Shown here: piece by piece, positions 35,169 through 46,089 of the stretch
Numbering within the stretch: the first letter of the stretch is position 1
Layout: every line of letters starts with the position of its first letter
Assembly: GCF_036711975.1 (NCBI RefSeq)
Contig: NC_091970.1
Coordinates: forward strand, 8,563,501 to 8,627,500
DNA from: Onthophagus taurus
Lineage: Eukaryota > Arthropoda > Insecta > Coleoptera > Scarabaeidae
Reading direction: 5' to 3'
Length of the DNA stretch: 64,000 bases
The notes under the pieces: generated by a model
The model's input: the letters and a program-made list of their open reading frames with translations, nothing else
Databases searched by the model: none
What the model was told of the DNA's origin: nothing
Translations under genes and position numbers: made by a program

Positions 35169-36954
35169 ATGACATTTCTAATCAAAAAAATTTTAACGTT
35201 CAATTTACTTATAATAACTTCGCATTTAGAAATTGTAAGCGGCGATCTTGATTTGGTAATTTTTCATACGAGTGATGCCCACGCTCGATACGAAGCGAGG
35301 TTGGACTCAACAACCGGAAAATATTTCGGCGGGGTAGCCAGAGTTGCTTATACAATTAAAGCGGCAAGAAAAAAATATAAGGAAGGTGATGGGCCGCCAA
35401 TTTTATATCTCGAAGCTGGGAATATGTTCACCGGAAGCATTTGGTTTTTGGTTCATTCATATGAAGGAGTGGCAAAAATTTTAAACGAATTACAACCCGA
35501 TGCTTTTGTAAGTTAAAATTTTAAATGTTATCCCAATAACGGTATTTTCGTAGAACATCGGTGCTCATGAATTCGACCTAAAAATCGAGGGGTTAACAAA
35601 TTTTACAAAACTCGTTAATTTTCCTTTAATTAACACCAACATAAGATGGAACGATGAAGTTGAACCCAAAAAAAAAATAAAACCTTCAATTATTAAGGTT
35701 ATTGATGGTGTTAAAGTGGGAATCGTTGGGTATCTTCGTTCTGAATTAATACTTTGGGCGGAAAAAGGAAGCATCGACGTCCTCGACATCATAACGGAAC
35801 TAAAAAAAGAATGTAACCGATTAACTTACGAAGAAGACGTGAAGGTGATCATCGCTTTAGGGCAGGCTCATTTCGACACCGACATAATAATAGCTTATGC
35901 GGTTGAACAGATTGATTTGATCGTTGGGGGTGGCTCAAATACATTCTTATATAACGGCATTCCACCAGATACAGAAATTCCTATTGAGTCGTACCCCACA
36001 ACAGTCACAAGAAGAGATGGTAGCTTAGCCTTAATCATCCACGCTTATCATTCATTAAAATACATCGGAAAATTGAATCTCCGATTTACAGAGGATGGAC
36101 TAATCAAAGGATTTTATGGATCTCCAATATTATTGGATGCGAATATCTCGGAGGATCCGGAAATGACGGAATTAGTCGACGAAATGAAAACAAGTATTTT
36201 AGCTTTCGATCAACGGTTTTTATCAAATTGTCACGTTTATTTAGATGGCACAACCTGTCAATATCAAGAATGCAATTTTGGAAATCTCGTTGTGGATGCC
36301 TTCGTTGAGTATAGAGCGAAACAATATCAAGGTCCCGGATGGACGGACGCCGCTGTTGCGTTAATGAACAGCGATTCTTTAATTTCAGACATAAACGCCC
36401 CAAAAAATGGTAACAAAATATATTACGGCGATGTAATGAGAGCGTTACCGTATTCGGAAATAATTTACATAGTTGAAATTAAAGGAGCCGATCTTTTAGG
36501 TATTCTAGAAATTAGCACGGCTCATTTAGACCTGTTAAGATCAAAAAAGGGTGATATGCTTTTAACGGCCGGCTTAAAGATTATGTTTGACTTAGAAAGT
36601 CGTTTTGGAGAAAGAGTTAAATTGGTTAAGGTTAGATGCGGTGAATGTGACGTCCCGGAATATTTTCTTTTAGAATTAGAAAAACGCTACAAAGTGATTA
36701 TCACCAGTTATTTATTGAAAGGTGATGGTGTTTTTACGATTATTCGAGATGTTGTTTGGAATCCGATTCCGATTGGGAAAAGAGATGTGGGTATCATGAT
36801 TGATTATCTTCAAAGAGCTACTTATATTATTCCGGAAGTGGGTGGGAGATTACTACCATATGATAGGCGATTACTTCAAGTTAAATCTAATTGTTTTAGT
36901 TTTCGAAATAATTTTAGTTATTTTCTTTTACTTTTAACACTGATGATAACATAA
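35169..36954 (+). CDS. 5'-nucleotidase/apyrase-family protein, probable pseudoenzyme
   Basis: Two exons (35169-35507, 35554-36954) separated by a 46-bp GT-AG intron give 579 residues. An N-terminal signal peptide (KILTFNLLIITSHLEIVSG) and a hydrophobic C-terminal tail (SYFLLLLTLMIT) fit a secreted, GPI-anchored ecto-5'-nucleotidase. The fold is recognisable: VIFHTSDAHARYE, GSIWF, HEFD, SNTFLY and ECNFGNLVVDAF. Family enzymes hydrolyse extracellular nucleotides with two metals. Here the Asp of AGD is Asn (EAGNMF), the Asn of GNHE is Ala (IGAHEFD), the His of GHSG is Gln (GQAHF), and the His of GGHSN is Gly (GGGSN). The NGGGIR substrate loop is replaced by MNSDSLI. The Asp-x-His pair and the catalytic His/Asp of HEFD remain. 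I infer weak or no catalysis. The intact frame argues against a pseudogene. Confidence 0.92.
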
Positions 36955-37535
36955 AAAAGATAGGTTATGATGTCTCTATTATAGTTTTTTTCCCCCCGTT
37001 GTGTTGTATATATTAGAGCTATTAAGGACTATTAATTAATGTTATTTAAATCAAAAATCAATCATTAAGTGCCATTATCTGTTTACTTTTTAATTTATTC
37101 AATAACTTACTCAAATAAATGAGATTTATTTATTTTTATCTTGACAGTCGAAAAAATGATGGTAAATTTTTTATGAAGGAACCTACATAGGCCGTGCGAC
37201 TACAAACATGTGCATTTACAAATTGTAAATATTATAAATAATGAGGATAAAATGAATGTGTAAAACGTATAACGTAGCCGTTTTAATAAATTTACGAAAA
37301 ATATTAACAAAATTAAATGATGTAAAACACGTTGAAAGACTAACTTATGAATGTATCGTTTCGTTCTTATTTTTATTGCGTACAGAAGGCATGTAATGTG
37401 TATAAATCAATATAGTTTATAATAGAGATATTATTTAGTTCCTTTTTTTTCTAACTTCTATAATATATATAAATATTAAATAAATTTAATTTTCAAAAAA
37501 TCAGCGACATCTATTACTCAATAGCTTAAGTTTTC
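36955..37535 (+). other. 3' flank of the nucleotidase-like gene
   Basis: AT-rich single-copy sequence with an AATAAA near 37115 that could end the transcript. No further gene is seen. Confidence 0.4.
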
Positions 37536-37539
37536 GCTT

Positions 37540-39177
37540 TAATCATGGTTCTCAACTTGACTAATCGCATTAGTTCAACTAATGAATAAAAGATGTCGCT
37601 CGACGTCATTTAAAAATTATTTTGAGATGGTTTGCTTCTCGGCTAAGTAAAAAATTATACCGGGTGATTCAAATAAAAAGAAAACTTTGCGAGAAAATCG
37701 CGTTTTAATTCATTTTATTTGGATCACCCGGTATAATTTTTTACTTAGCCGAGTTTCGAACCTTTAAAAATTCGTTTTTAACTTGACTAGTTTCACTAAT
37801 GAAAAAAAGATGGCGCTAGCGGTCATTTAAAAATTATTTCGAGATGGTTTGCTTCTCCGCTAAGCAAAAAATTATACCGGGTGATCCAAATATAGAGAAA
37901 TTTTTGCGAGAAAAACGCGATTTAATAAATTTTATTTGGATCACCCGGTATAATTTTTTTACTTAGCCGAGTTTCGAACCTTTAAAAATTCGTTTTTAAC
38001 TTGACTAGTTTCACTAATGAGAAAAAGATGGCGCTAGTAGTCATTTAAAAATTATTTCGAGATGGTTTGCTTCTCCGCTAAGAAAAAAATTATACCGGGT
38101 GATCCAAATATAGAGAAAGTTTTGCGAGAAAAACGCGATTTAATAAATTTTATTTGGATCACCCGGTATAATTTTTTACTTAGCCGAGTTTCGAACCTTT
38201 AAAAATTCGTTGGTAATTTGACTAGTTTCACTAATGAAAAAGAGATGGCGCTAGTGGTCATTTAAAAAATTATTTTGAGATGGTTTGCTTCTCCGCTAAG
38301 CAAAAAATTATACCGGGTGATCCAAATATAGAGAAATTTTTGCGAGAAAAACGCGATTTAATAAATTTTATTTGTATCACACGGTATAATTTTTTACTTA
38401 GCCGAGTTTCGAACCTTTAGAAATTCGTTTTTAACTTAACTAGTTTCACAAATGAAAAAAAGATGGCGCTAGTGGTCATTTAAAAATTATTTTGAGATGG
38501 TTTGCTTCTCGGCTAAGTAAAAAATTATACCGGGTGATTCAAATAAAAAGAACATTTTGCGAGAAAATCCCGTTTTAATTCACTTTATTTGGATCACCCG
38601 GTATAATTTTTTACTTAGCCGAGTTTCGAACCTTCAAAAAATTCGTTGGTAACTTGACTAGTTTCACCAATGAAAAGAAGATGGCGCTAGTGGTCATTTA
38701 AAAAATTATTTTGTGATGGTTTGCTTCTCCGCTAAGCAAAAAATTATACCGGGTGATCCAAATATAGAGAAATTTTTGCGAGAAAAACGCGATTAAATAA
38801 ATTTTATTTGGATCACCCGGTATAATTTTTTACTTAGCCGAGTTTCGAACCTTCAAAAAATTCGTTGGTAACTTGACTAGTTTCACGAATGAAAAAGAGA
38901 TGGCGCTAGTGGTCATTTAAAAATTATTTTTTGATGGTTTGCTTCTCCGCTAAGAAAAAAATTATACCGGGTGATCCAAATATAGAGAAATTTTTGCGAG
39001 AAAAACGCGTTTTAATTCATTTTATTTGGATCACTCGGTATAATTTTTTATTTAGCTGAGTTTCGAACCCTCAAAAAATTCGTTGGTAACTTGACTAGTT
39101 TCACTAATGAAAAAGAGATGTCGCTGGTGTCCTTTAAAAGTTATTTTTGGATGGTTTAATCAATTTTAGTTGGATCA
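37540..39177. repeat. 218-bp satellite, each unit containing a hairpin
   Basis: About eight units; GATGGTTTGC recurs near 37626, 37843, 38061, 38279, 38496, 38715 and 38933. Every unit carries an inverted repeat whose ~37-bp arms contain AAAAATTATACCGGGTGATCC and its mirror GGATCACCCGGTATAATTTTT, separated by ~45 bp. The flank includes AGATGGCGCTAGT. It looks like a small hairpin MITE amplified together with ~100 bp of host DNA. Confidence 0.93.
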
Positions 39178-39184
39178 CTGGTAC

Positions 39185-41815
39185 CCTTGTTTATAGATAT
39201 ACATAGTTATTCAACCGATCGAGTTGGGTTGCTCTAGCTCGTGCTGCCTCTAACGGCGAACGAGAAAAACATCATTTATGAATGAATTGAATAAAATTGG
39301 AAATCCAACTTGTAGTAGAAGTTGCATACTCAGAATAAAAGATTAATTGAATTTATGTGATTGAACACGAAATTGTTTAACATATAAAATATTTAATTAC
39401 TTTAAGCATTACATCTAAATATTTTAAAAAATATCTGTCCTTTTTTATAATAGAGAACCAAAAATTAACTTGCTAATTAAATAAATCAATTAGTACTTTT
39501 CTCGGATAGAATAAAAAAAACCAATAATTATTTTCGGTTTAAATTGTAGTAAAAATATAAAAAGTCAGTTTTGATTTTTGTTCGTCCTATTGCAGACTTA
39601 ATTCCAGACGTGGTAGCGCCGAGCGTTCCTTTGAGCAATTGGCCGACCGACAGTTTAATGGATCACACATATCAAACGAGTATGTAGTATAAACAAAGTT
39701 TTTTTGCTACTACCCGAGTTTGGATAAACGACTTCACGTATACAAATTCCTTCTTTATTATTTCGTCATTAAGATTTCTTTGGTTAAAATACAAATACGA
39801 AAATTAAGAAATATTAATTAGAATCAATTAAGTAAATAAAAATAAAGTATTTCTGATTTTATTATACCAGTGTTTCTAAATTGATGTGAAAGATTTCAAG
39901 GATGATTTTTCAGCGAAAATTACGGGATGTCTTTCATATAACTTTTTGTTCAAAACCCCTTCTCCTCCAAGTTATAGCCCTCTAAAATTAAGGGAAAAAT
40001 GTGCAACTTTCTTATCTCTTGACATTTTACAACTAACAAATTGTTAATTTGATCATAAAAAATAAAATAATGCCGAGACCAATTTGACATAACTTCATTT
40101 CTTTGACTAATAATAATTAATCTCTGAATTAATTCACTTGAGCCTATGTATTATTTTATTTTTTTGTGATCAAACTAACAATTGTAGGAGAAAACGTCAA
40201 GAGACAAAAAAGTTGCGTATTGAATCCCACTATTTAAATCAAGTTTTTAAATAGAAAAATGTAGACGTATTAAAAAGTTCTAATGCAAACTATTATGGGG
40301 TTGATTTGTTCAGCCTCTTGTAATAACATTTTCGGGTTATAGAAATCGTCATAATGTGTCATTTTATTAACAACAGTTATCTGCAAAATTTCAATCTTCT
40401 AAATTCCTCCATAGTGGATTTGTTAAATAAAAACAATTTTTTCCCCTAACTTTAGAGTGCTGTAACTCGGTGGGGAAGGGGTTTTGAACAAAAAGTTATA
40501 TGAAAGACTCTCCTTAATTTTTGTTGAAAAATCACTCCTTGATATCGCAATTTAGATACAGCCTGTACATTAATGAACTTTTTTAAGGTTGACTTTATTG
40601 TGTTGACTGAACATAATGAAAATCATTAATACATAACAACAAAAAACATAACAAATCCTGCTAACTACTTATAATTGCAAATTACAAATTCCTTATGTTG
40701 TAAAATAGTAACTTTATTGCCTATTTTAATTATGCACGGAAAGGGACACGATTGCTGAAACAACTAAAATGACTTTTGTTTATGGAGCAGGCAGAGATAC
40801 TAATTATGCCCAAAATTTATTCGAACAAAGATTTCTAGACAGAAACATCCTATCTATCGATCTTCAATAGAGAAAAAGGCGCTACAAGAAATTCAATGTT
40901 TAAGCTGCTGTTCGTAATAATCCATATATTTAAAAAAGGACGCGACAAATTTGTAAACTTTACGACAAATTACAACAAATTAAGCAACAATGAATGACGT
41001 CATTAGTTTTTTGTTATCTCCACTCTTTACCATAGATTCCCACTGTCAAGTTAGCACTACCTCAAAAATGCAATATTTCAAGTATTGTTTATAAAAAAGG
41101 AAGCGACAAATTTGTAAACTTTACGACAAATTACAACTAATTAAACGACAATCAATGCAATATTTTGGTTACGTGAAATGAATTAGTAACGACATTGGGC
41201 AGTTAATATATTGTGTGGGATTATAGGTAACTTTTCAATTGGCCCTTACTTCGAAAAACCATGCATATCAAAAAACATGTACCCTTTGAAAAGCATACTT
41301 AACAATTGAAAAATATTGATGGCGCTTCTAATATGCAATAAAAATCGTTCAGAATACTTTCCGCCTTTATACGATGAAAGTTTTATCTGAAACTTTTTTA
41401 ATAAAATTGATGTTTTATGAGTTATTAGGTAGGCTCAATTTGAATGCCTTACTCGGTATATAAAATATAGTCTTTTAAACAAACTTCTTAAAAAGATTCA
41501 ACGCAGTTGGTTTCCTCTCATAAAACCTGTTCATACACCTACTTAAAAAAATTTGGCGTCTACAAATCGGTACCAACCGACGAATAGTCTTTTACAATTC
41601 GGTGCTATTCTCGAAGGACACATTATCGATTTTTTTCTATGCAAGAAATACTAAAATATATGCAACTTATTTTACGTTTTTCGTAGTAATACGTTAGGGC
41701 GCGTATAGTAAAATTTAAATTTTTATGAATGGCGACACATAAATTACCCTGCCATCTGGGTATCATGTGCACAAACTAACATCGGTTGAATAACTATGTA
41801 TATCTATAAACAAGG
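39185..41815. mobile_element. 2.6-kb element with perfect 35-bp TIRs and 7-bp target duplication
   Basis: The ends 39185-39219 and 41781-41815 are exact reverse complements, starting CCTTGTTTATAGATATACAT. CTGGTAC is duplicated at 39178-39184 and 41816-41822. The 218-bp satellite resumes after the right copy, which proves insertion. The interior has no transposase that I recognise. It contains a nested palindrome (39867-40565) and two related segments near 40935 and 41090 sharing GCGACAAATTTGTAAACTTT. The superfamily is unclear; a 7-bp duplication is unusual. Confidence 0.85.
39867..40565. mobile_element. Nested palindromic MITE, TA target
   Basis: The left side (TTTCTAAATTG near 39873; CATATAACTTTTTGTTCAAA near 39936) is mirrored on the right (TTTGAACAAAAAGTTATATG near 40483; CAATTTAGATACAGCCTG at the end). 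TA flanks both ends. The ~700-bp piece folds on itself. It has no coding capacity and lies within the 39185-41815 element. Confidence 0.75.
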
Positions 41816-41822
41816 CTGGTAC

Positions 41823-41940
41823 GTTTTTGTTTAGCCGAGTTACGAACCCGTAAAGAATTGGTTCGCAATCTAACTATCAATGTTTTTGTTGTTAAATAAC
41901 AGATGTCGCTTATGATTTTTCAAAATTTGATACAACATCA
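41823..41940. repeat. Right remainder of the 218-bp satellite
   Basis: TTAGCCGAGTTACGAACCCG followed by a diverged AACAGATGTCGCTTATGATTTTTCAAAA continues the satellite unit split by the 39185-41815 element. Confidence 0.75.
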
Positions 41941-42229
41941 AGAGGAATTTTCATCGTTTATTTGAGATCTATCAAGTACAATACAATAAAATAATTAAAA
42001 TGTACATCAATCAGACAGGGTGCTGCATTCCCAATACCAATACTCTTCTATTTAGTGTCCTCGTTCAACTCCCTACCTCTCATCACCTATTTTGTGCCTT
42101 TACATCATGATCTTTGAGGTTGCTCACTTTTATTTTCTTCCAGGAGAGACACTAAAAGTCATCAATTTAAGGATTAGTGGTCGTTTCAACCGGAAAGTTC
42201 ATCCAACCTATAAAAAGATAAAAAATTAA
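41941..42229. other. Single-copy spacer, no feature recognised
   Basis: Nothing convincing is seen. A TTTTCTTCCAG acceptor-like site at about 42143 has no clear open exon behind it. Confidence 0.3.
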
Positions 42230-42412
42230 TAAAAACTCGAGTGCAGGAAGTTAGCCCCCCATTTTTTGATTTTTAAATTTTTTATTGTTGTTCTACATTG
42301 TTCCAAAGCGGCAAATCGAAAAAATAAGAACTCCGCGAGAAAACCGAAAAACGGAATTTTTTTTGGAAAAATCAAATTTCAGTTAGTAATTCTTTCATAA
42401 GTTCATAAGTAA

Positions 42413-42940
42413 GTTTCATTAATATCTATTACAATAAAAAATATACTTTTCAAAATACTTGCGGATTCACACAATTCATTTAGAAATCATGTTGAGAATG
42501 TTTGCACAGATTGCTTTAATTTCCTAAAATTATTTTTAAAAACCGGTTCTAGTAAAGCAACATATAAAAAAAGAGCTGAACTATTAACAGGAATAAATTA
42601 TTTTGGAAACCAGAATATTGCTGGCGTGATAATAGTGAATGCTTTTTCAAATATTGCGTTTCTTTGCACACAACTATTTAAAGAAGAATTTAGTTATTGT
42701 AGGATTAAAAACTGCAATAATTGTTTAAACGTTACTTTCCATAAAAACATAATTTTACCAATCGACATTGACATCGTAACAATATTTGGCTATGCACAGC
42801 TAAAGCAAGTAATAGAAAACTACATGCAAACTCTAAGCAACAATTGCAAAAAATGTTGTGTGTTTATAGAAACAACGAATGGAGAGAACAATAAAACAAA
42901 ATTGAGTGATTACGCACGCAATTTGTCTTTGAATCTTTGA
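42413..42940 (+). CDS. Unclassified open frame inside a TIR element
   Basis: A 175-codon stretch is open from 42413 to a TGA at 42938-42940, with no ATG near its 5' end, so it is either an internal exon or a 5'-truncated gene. It is not low-complexity: it contains NVCTDCFNFLKLFLKTGSS, ELLTGINYFGNQNIAGVIIV and cysteine pairs CNNC and CKKCC that could bind a metal. Its location between terminal inverted repeats suggests a transposon-borne gene or captured host exon. I do not recognise the family. Base composition is similar to the surroundings. Downstream, in-frame stops begin at once. Confidence 0.4.
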   Translation, partial: VSLISITIKNILFKILADSHNSFRNHVENVCTDCFNFLKLFLKTGSSKATYKKRAELLTGINYFGNQNIAGVIIVNAFSNIAFLCTQLFKEEFSYCRIKNCNNCLNVTFHKNIILPIDIDIVTIFGYAQLKQVIENYMQTLSNNCKKCCVFIETTNGENNKTKLSDYARNLSLNL

Positions 42941-43135
42941 ATGATGTAGGACACTACCCAGCATTTGTGCCCAACAATGCCAATTCGATATTATTTAATG
43001 ATTTACGAAAAAAAACCGTACAAGTTGAAAAAGCTACTGAAATAAATGCACGAATGTGCATATATGTTTATAAATGAGCAAACTGATGTAACCGTATTAT
43101 TCCATAATATTAGTTTAGTTACATAATTTAGTTTA

Positions 43136-43496
43136 TCTACGACTGCTTGGATAAGTCATCATTACCGCACTCATTTGAGTTACGTAATGAAGTTCATTAC
43201 CGCACTGGTTTCATTACGTAACGCATTTTTAGCCTAATCAGAACAGACTTAATTTATTGAAACGAGCAACAATACAACAGAAAAAGTGCTATCTACTTAC
43301 AGAGAAACAATACTATTTATTATAACATTAATTGGTATATTTTTACATTTCAAAACACTTATTCCAGATGAGTAAACATGTTGTTGAAACTGACAATTCA
43401 AAATTCTCAACAATCATTTCAAAATATTTTTTTATAAATGTCAAATAGACTTTTCTTAAGAAATTGATTTTTTTAGTAATTTTTAGCAGTCGTAGA
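43136..43496. mobile_element. 361-bp nested MITE
   Basis: TCTACGACTGCT at the left end is mirrored by AGCAGTCGTAGA at the right end, with TA on both sides. Inside, CATTACCGCACT occurs twice, with GTTACGTAATGAA and TTCATTACGTAAC inverted. No ORF. Confidence 0.75.
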
Positions 43497-43498
43497 TA

Positions 43499-43605
43499 AA
43501 ATGCTGTATATCACACGTGGGCTAGAGCATAATTACAGTACTCGTGTGATTAAATTCTCCACACTCGTACAGTAATTATGTTTCTAGCCCACTTGTAATA
43601 TAAAT
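43499..43605. repeat. Imperfect ~100-bp hairpin
   Basis: GTGGGCTAGAGCATAATTAC and CACACGAGT-type sequence pair with GTAATTATGTTTCTAGCCCAC. The two arms frame a short AT-rich loop. It abuts the MITE at 43136-43496 and may be another small element. Confidence 0.6.
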
Positions 43606-44533
43606 AACTATTATTTAGTTATAGTTTACCTTAGAATAAGTTATTGTACTGATATAGTAATACTGATCGAATAGTTATTGTTTTATTTGTTAGTTTAGTT
43701 TATTTATTAATTTATTACTTAGTTTATACAAAATAAAATACACTTTAAATCGCATCTTATGTTTTACTGTTACAACAACTGAAATTTAAGGTTTTTCTAG
43801 TGAAAATAACAGCTGTTCTGAATTGTTTTAATTGTTATAAGTACTAATTTTTAATATGAAAGTTTAAAAGAACTAATGCCGCAATGATTAAATAAACATT
43901 TTAAGTACCTAGAACAACAAGAACAATTTAGAGCAACAAAAAATATGTGATTTTGCAAAATTAATGTCCATGTTAAACGTAAAACACATCTAGAACAATT
44001 TGAATCAGCAAAGTTTGAGTTATTTTAGATTGGGCTATGTTTTTTAATTCTTATTGTATAACATAAAACCGCTGACACAAGAATTACTGACTGAAACTTC
44101 CAAAAACTTTCATTTTCAAAGAGTAAAGTGCCCTTTAGAGAGTTGTTCTAGTAAAAATAATTTGTAATATGGAATTGATAATAGAAAAACTATGGTCACA
44201 GCAATCAACTAGACATTTCAGCAGCCAAACCTATTTTTAGTTATAACTTCGTAATGCTGTATTCCATAATTTTGATTTTCTAGAACAATAACTAGAACAA
44301 CTAAGAAAATTTGATTTTTCCAAAAATGGGGGGCTAGTCAAAAAACCTGTTTTCTCGCGGAGTTTTTATTTTTTCGATTTGCCCCTTTGGAACAATGTAG
44401 AACAACTCTAGAACAACAATAAAAATTTAAAAATCAAAAAATGGGGGGCTAACTTCCCGCAGTCTAAAAACTCGGATATTTTTGAATAAACTTACCCCAT
44501 ATTGCGTCAAAGACATTTTAAACGGAATTTTAC

Positions 44534-44792
44534 CTTCCATATCCATGAATTTCCTGGAAAAACTGCAAAAACGACGGAAATAAGAGGACGCTCACAAAAT
44601 GGCGATGCTTGTTTGGGGCTCATTAGGCAATTGTTTTGAGGTTATCTTTTAAATTTAATTAAAAGTTTACTAAAATCAAACTAATTACTTACAATTAAAC
44701 ACATTTTTCTCTTTCATATCAATATTAACACCTAATTCGAAATGTTTTTTAAGATAATTTAGTATTTCTTGGAACATTTTTCGAAGATTCAT
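44534..44792 (-). CDS. Candidate short exon pair, unknown protein
   Basis: The minus-strand ATG at 44792 opens MNLRKMFQEILNYLKKHFEL and reaches a GTAAGT donor after 100 bp. A 130-bp intron ends in a T-rich TTTTTGCAG, and exon 2 (44562-44534) continues in frame (NFFPGNSWIWK) to a GTAAAA donor. Read-through instead stops after seven more codons. The TIR element at 42240-44464 begins only ~60 bp downstream, so the gene may be cut off or have the element in its next intron. No family recognised. The start region is an amphipathic helix-like segment. Confidence 0.33.
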
Positions 44793-45059
44793 TTTAAGTT
44801 GGTATTAGATTTTATTTTTTTCATTTTTGAGAAGAATTTTTTAATTTAAACTTTTAATTTGATATATTTACATCTCTTAACTTATAGAATTTATAATCCT
44901 TTAAATTCATCTTAATTAATTTATTAATATTAATAAAAATAAAAAGTACCATTGTCTCTCTCTTACTTACATAAAAATCAAACTGTCACATTTCAATCGC
45001 AACATAACCTAAAAACTTTCGAATTAAAAACATATTTTAATTGATAATTACTTTACGAT

Positions 45060-45660
45060 GGATTAAAATAAACAGGGAACAAAGAAAAGAAAACGTTCGA
45101 ATTCGGTGGAGATTAAAACCGAAAGAAATGTAAGCAATAATCCAAAATTTTAGGAATTTCCCCTGGAAAACTATAATCGAGATAGATACACCTCTATATC
45201 GCAATAAGAAAGAAATTAAAAGTATTAAAGATGATAATTAATCGAACAAATAACGAATTATTAGAGATAACCAGGTAAAAAGTTAAAATTAATTTTTGAG
45301 GTTATGTTGTTATTAATTTTCTTATTTTAAGCACTTATGTATTTAAGAATTTTTATTAACTTACTTGGAATGAAATTTGTAAACCTTTCCAATGGAAATA
45401 TCACACACCCTCCTTTATTTATGATAAATTTAAGGATTTAAGAAGGTGTCTATCCAGAAAGAACATCAATAAGATCCACAAGGTACAATATCATTTTGAA
45501 TTTAATAAAATCTTAATTTTGTGTTTTTTTAGAGTGTATAATAAGAATTTATTTAGTGAAAAAGTATTTAATAAGAAGAAAATTAAAGAAATCGTATCTC
45601 AAAAACCAAGTGTGACATCACAATGTGTTAAAAAGCATTTGAAAGAGGATTTTATCTAAT
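45060..45660 (+). other. Gene-like but Met-less open stretches
   Basis: Two open stretches look protein-like. 45134-45242 includes NFPWKTIIEIDTPLYRNKKE, and 45352-45658 includes WNEICKPFQWKYHTPSFIY then KKHLKEDFI before a TAA. Neither has an ATG. The splice-like sites between them give an intron of only 24 bp (45130-45153) or break the frame. This may be a decayed gene, or a gene with exons I cannot join. It lies divergent from the exon pair ending at 44792. Confidence 0.25.
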
Positions 45661-46085
45661 TTTAGGAGATTTTAAATAATTTCTTAATTTCTCTAAATGT
45701 GGTTGTTATGATTTTTTGAGCCAATACTCATCTATCATAAATTCATGTTTTCTCCAATATTTTTATATTAACCATATAAATTATTATACACCATCTTAAA
45801 GAGAACATTTCAAGCTTTAATTTGAGATACAAATCGTTCTTAACTCTCAAAAGCAAACCGGAAATGATTTTTTTTTTAATTAATTGTCCATCTTGAATAG
45901 AAGTTTTAAAGTACAACATTGAAGTCGGTAATACAGATTTCGATTTGAAGTAAACTGTATTATGTGTCGTTTACTTTTATGACATTCTTAATAGATGGCG
46001 CTAATGGATGAAATTGCTTCAAAAATTCTTTACAACAATTTTAAAAAGATCAAAAAATTCTTGTACAATTAAAATTTTGTTATAA
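45661..46085. other. Single-copy spacer, no feature recognised
   Basis: AT-rich. It includes an ATAGATGGCGCTAATG near 45991, similar to a motif seen in the 218-bp satellite and upstream of NOM1. No gene is seen. Confidence 0.3.
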
Positions 46086-46089
46086 TTTT

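Larger units (their letters stand above)
42240..44464. mobile_element. 2.2-kb TIR element with ~10-bp target duplication
   Basis: TAAAAACTCG is present at 42230-42239 and 44465-44474. Inside it the ends pair for ~140 bp: GGAAGTTAGCCCCCCATTTT on the left against AAAATGGGGGGCTAACTTCC on the right, then CTCCGCGAGAAAACC-type sequence against GTTTTCTCGCGGAG. The interior holds an open frame of unknown family (42413-42940) and a nested MITE (43136-43496). An 8-10-bp duplication would suit MULE-, hAT- or P-type transposition; no transposase signature decides this. Confidence 0.8.

Noticed and set aside
36104..36403. 99-codon minus-strand ORF opposite the nucleotidase-like gene
   Set aside because: It is a shadow of the true plus-strand exon and has no signature of its own.
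45130..45153. GTAAGC...TTTTAG intron joining two open stretches
   Set aside because: It is only 24 bp, too short for a spliceosomal intron.
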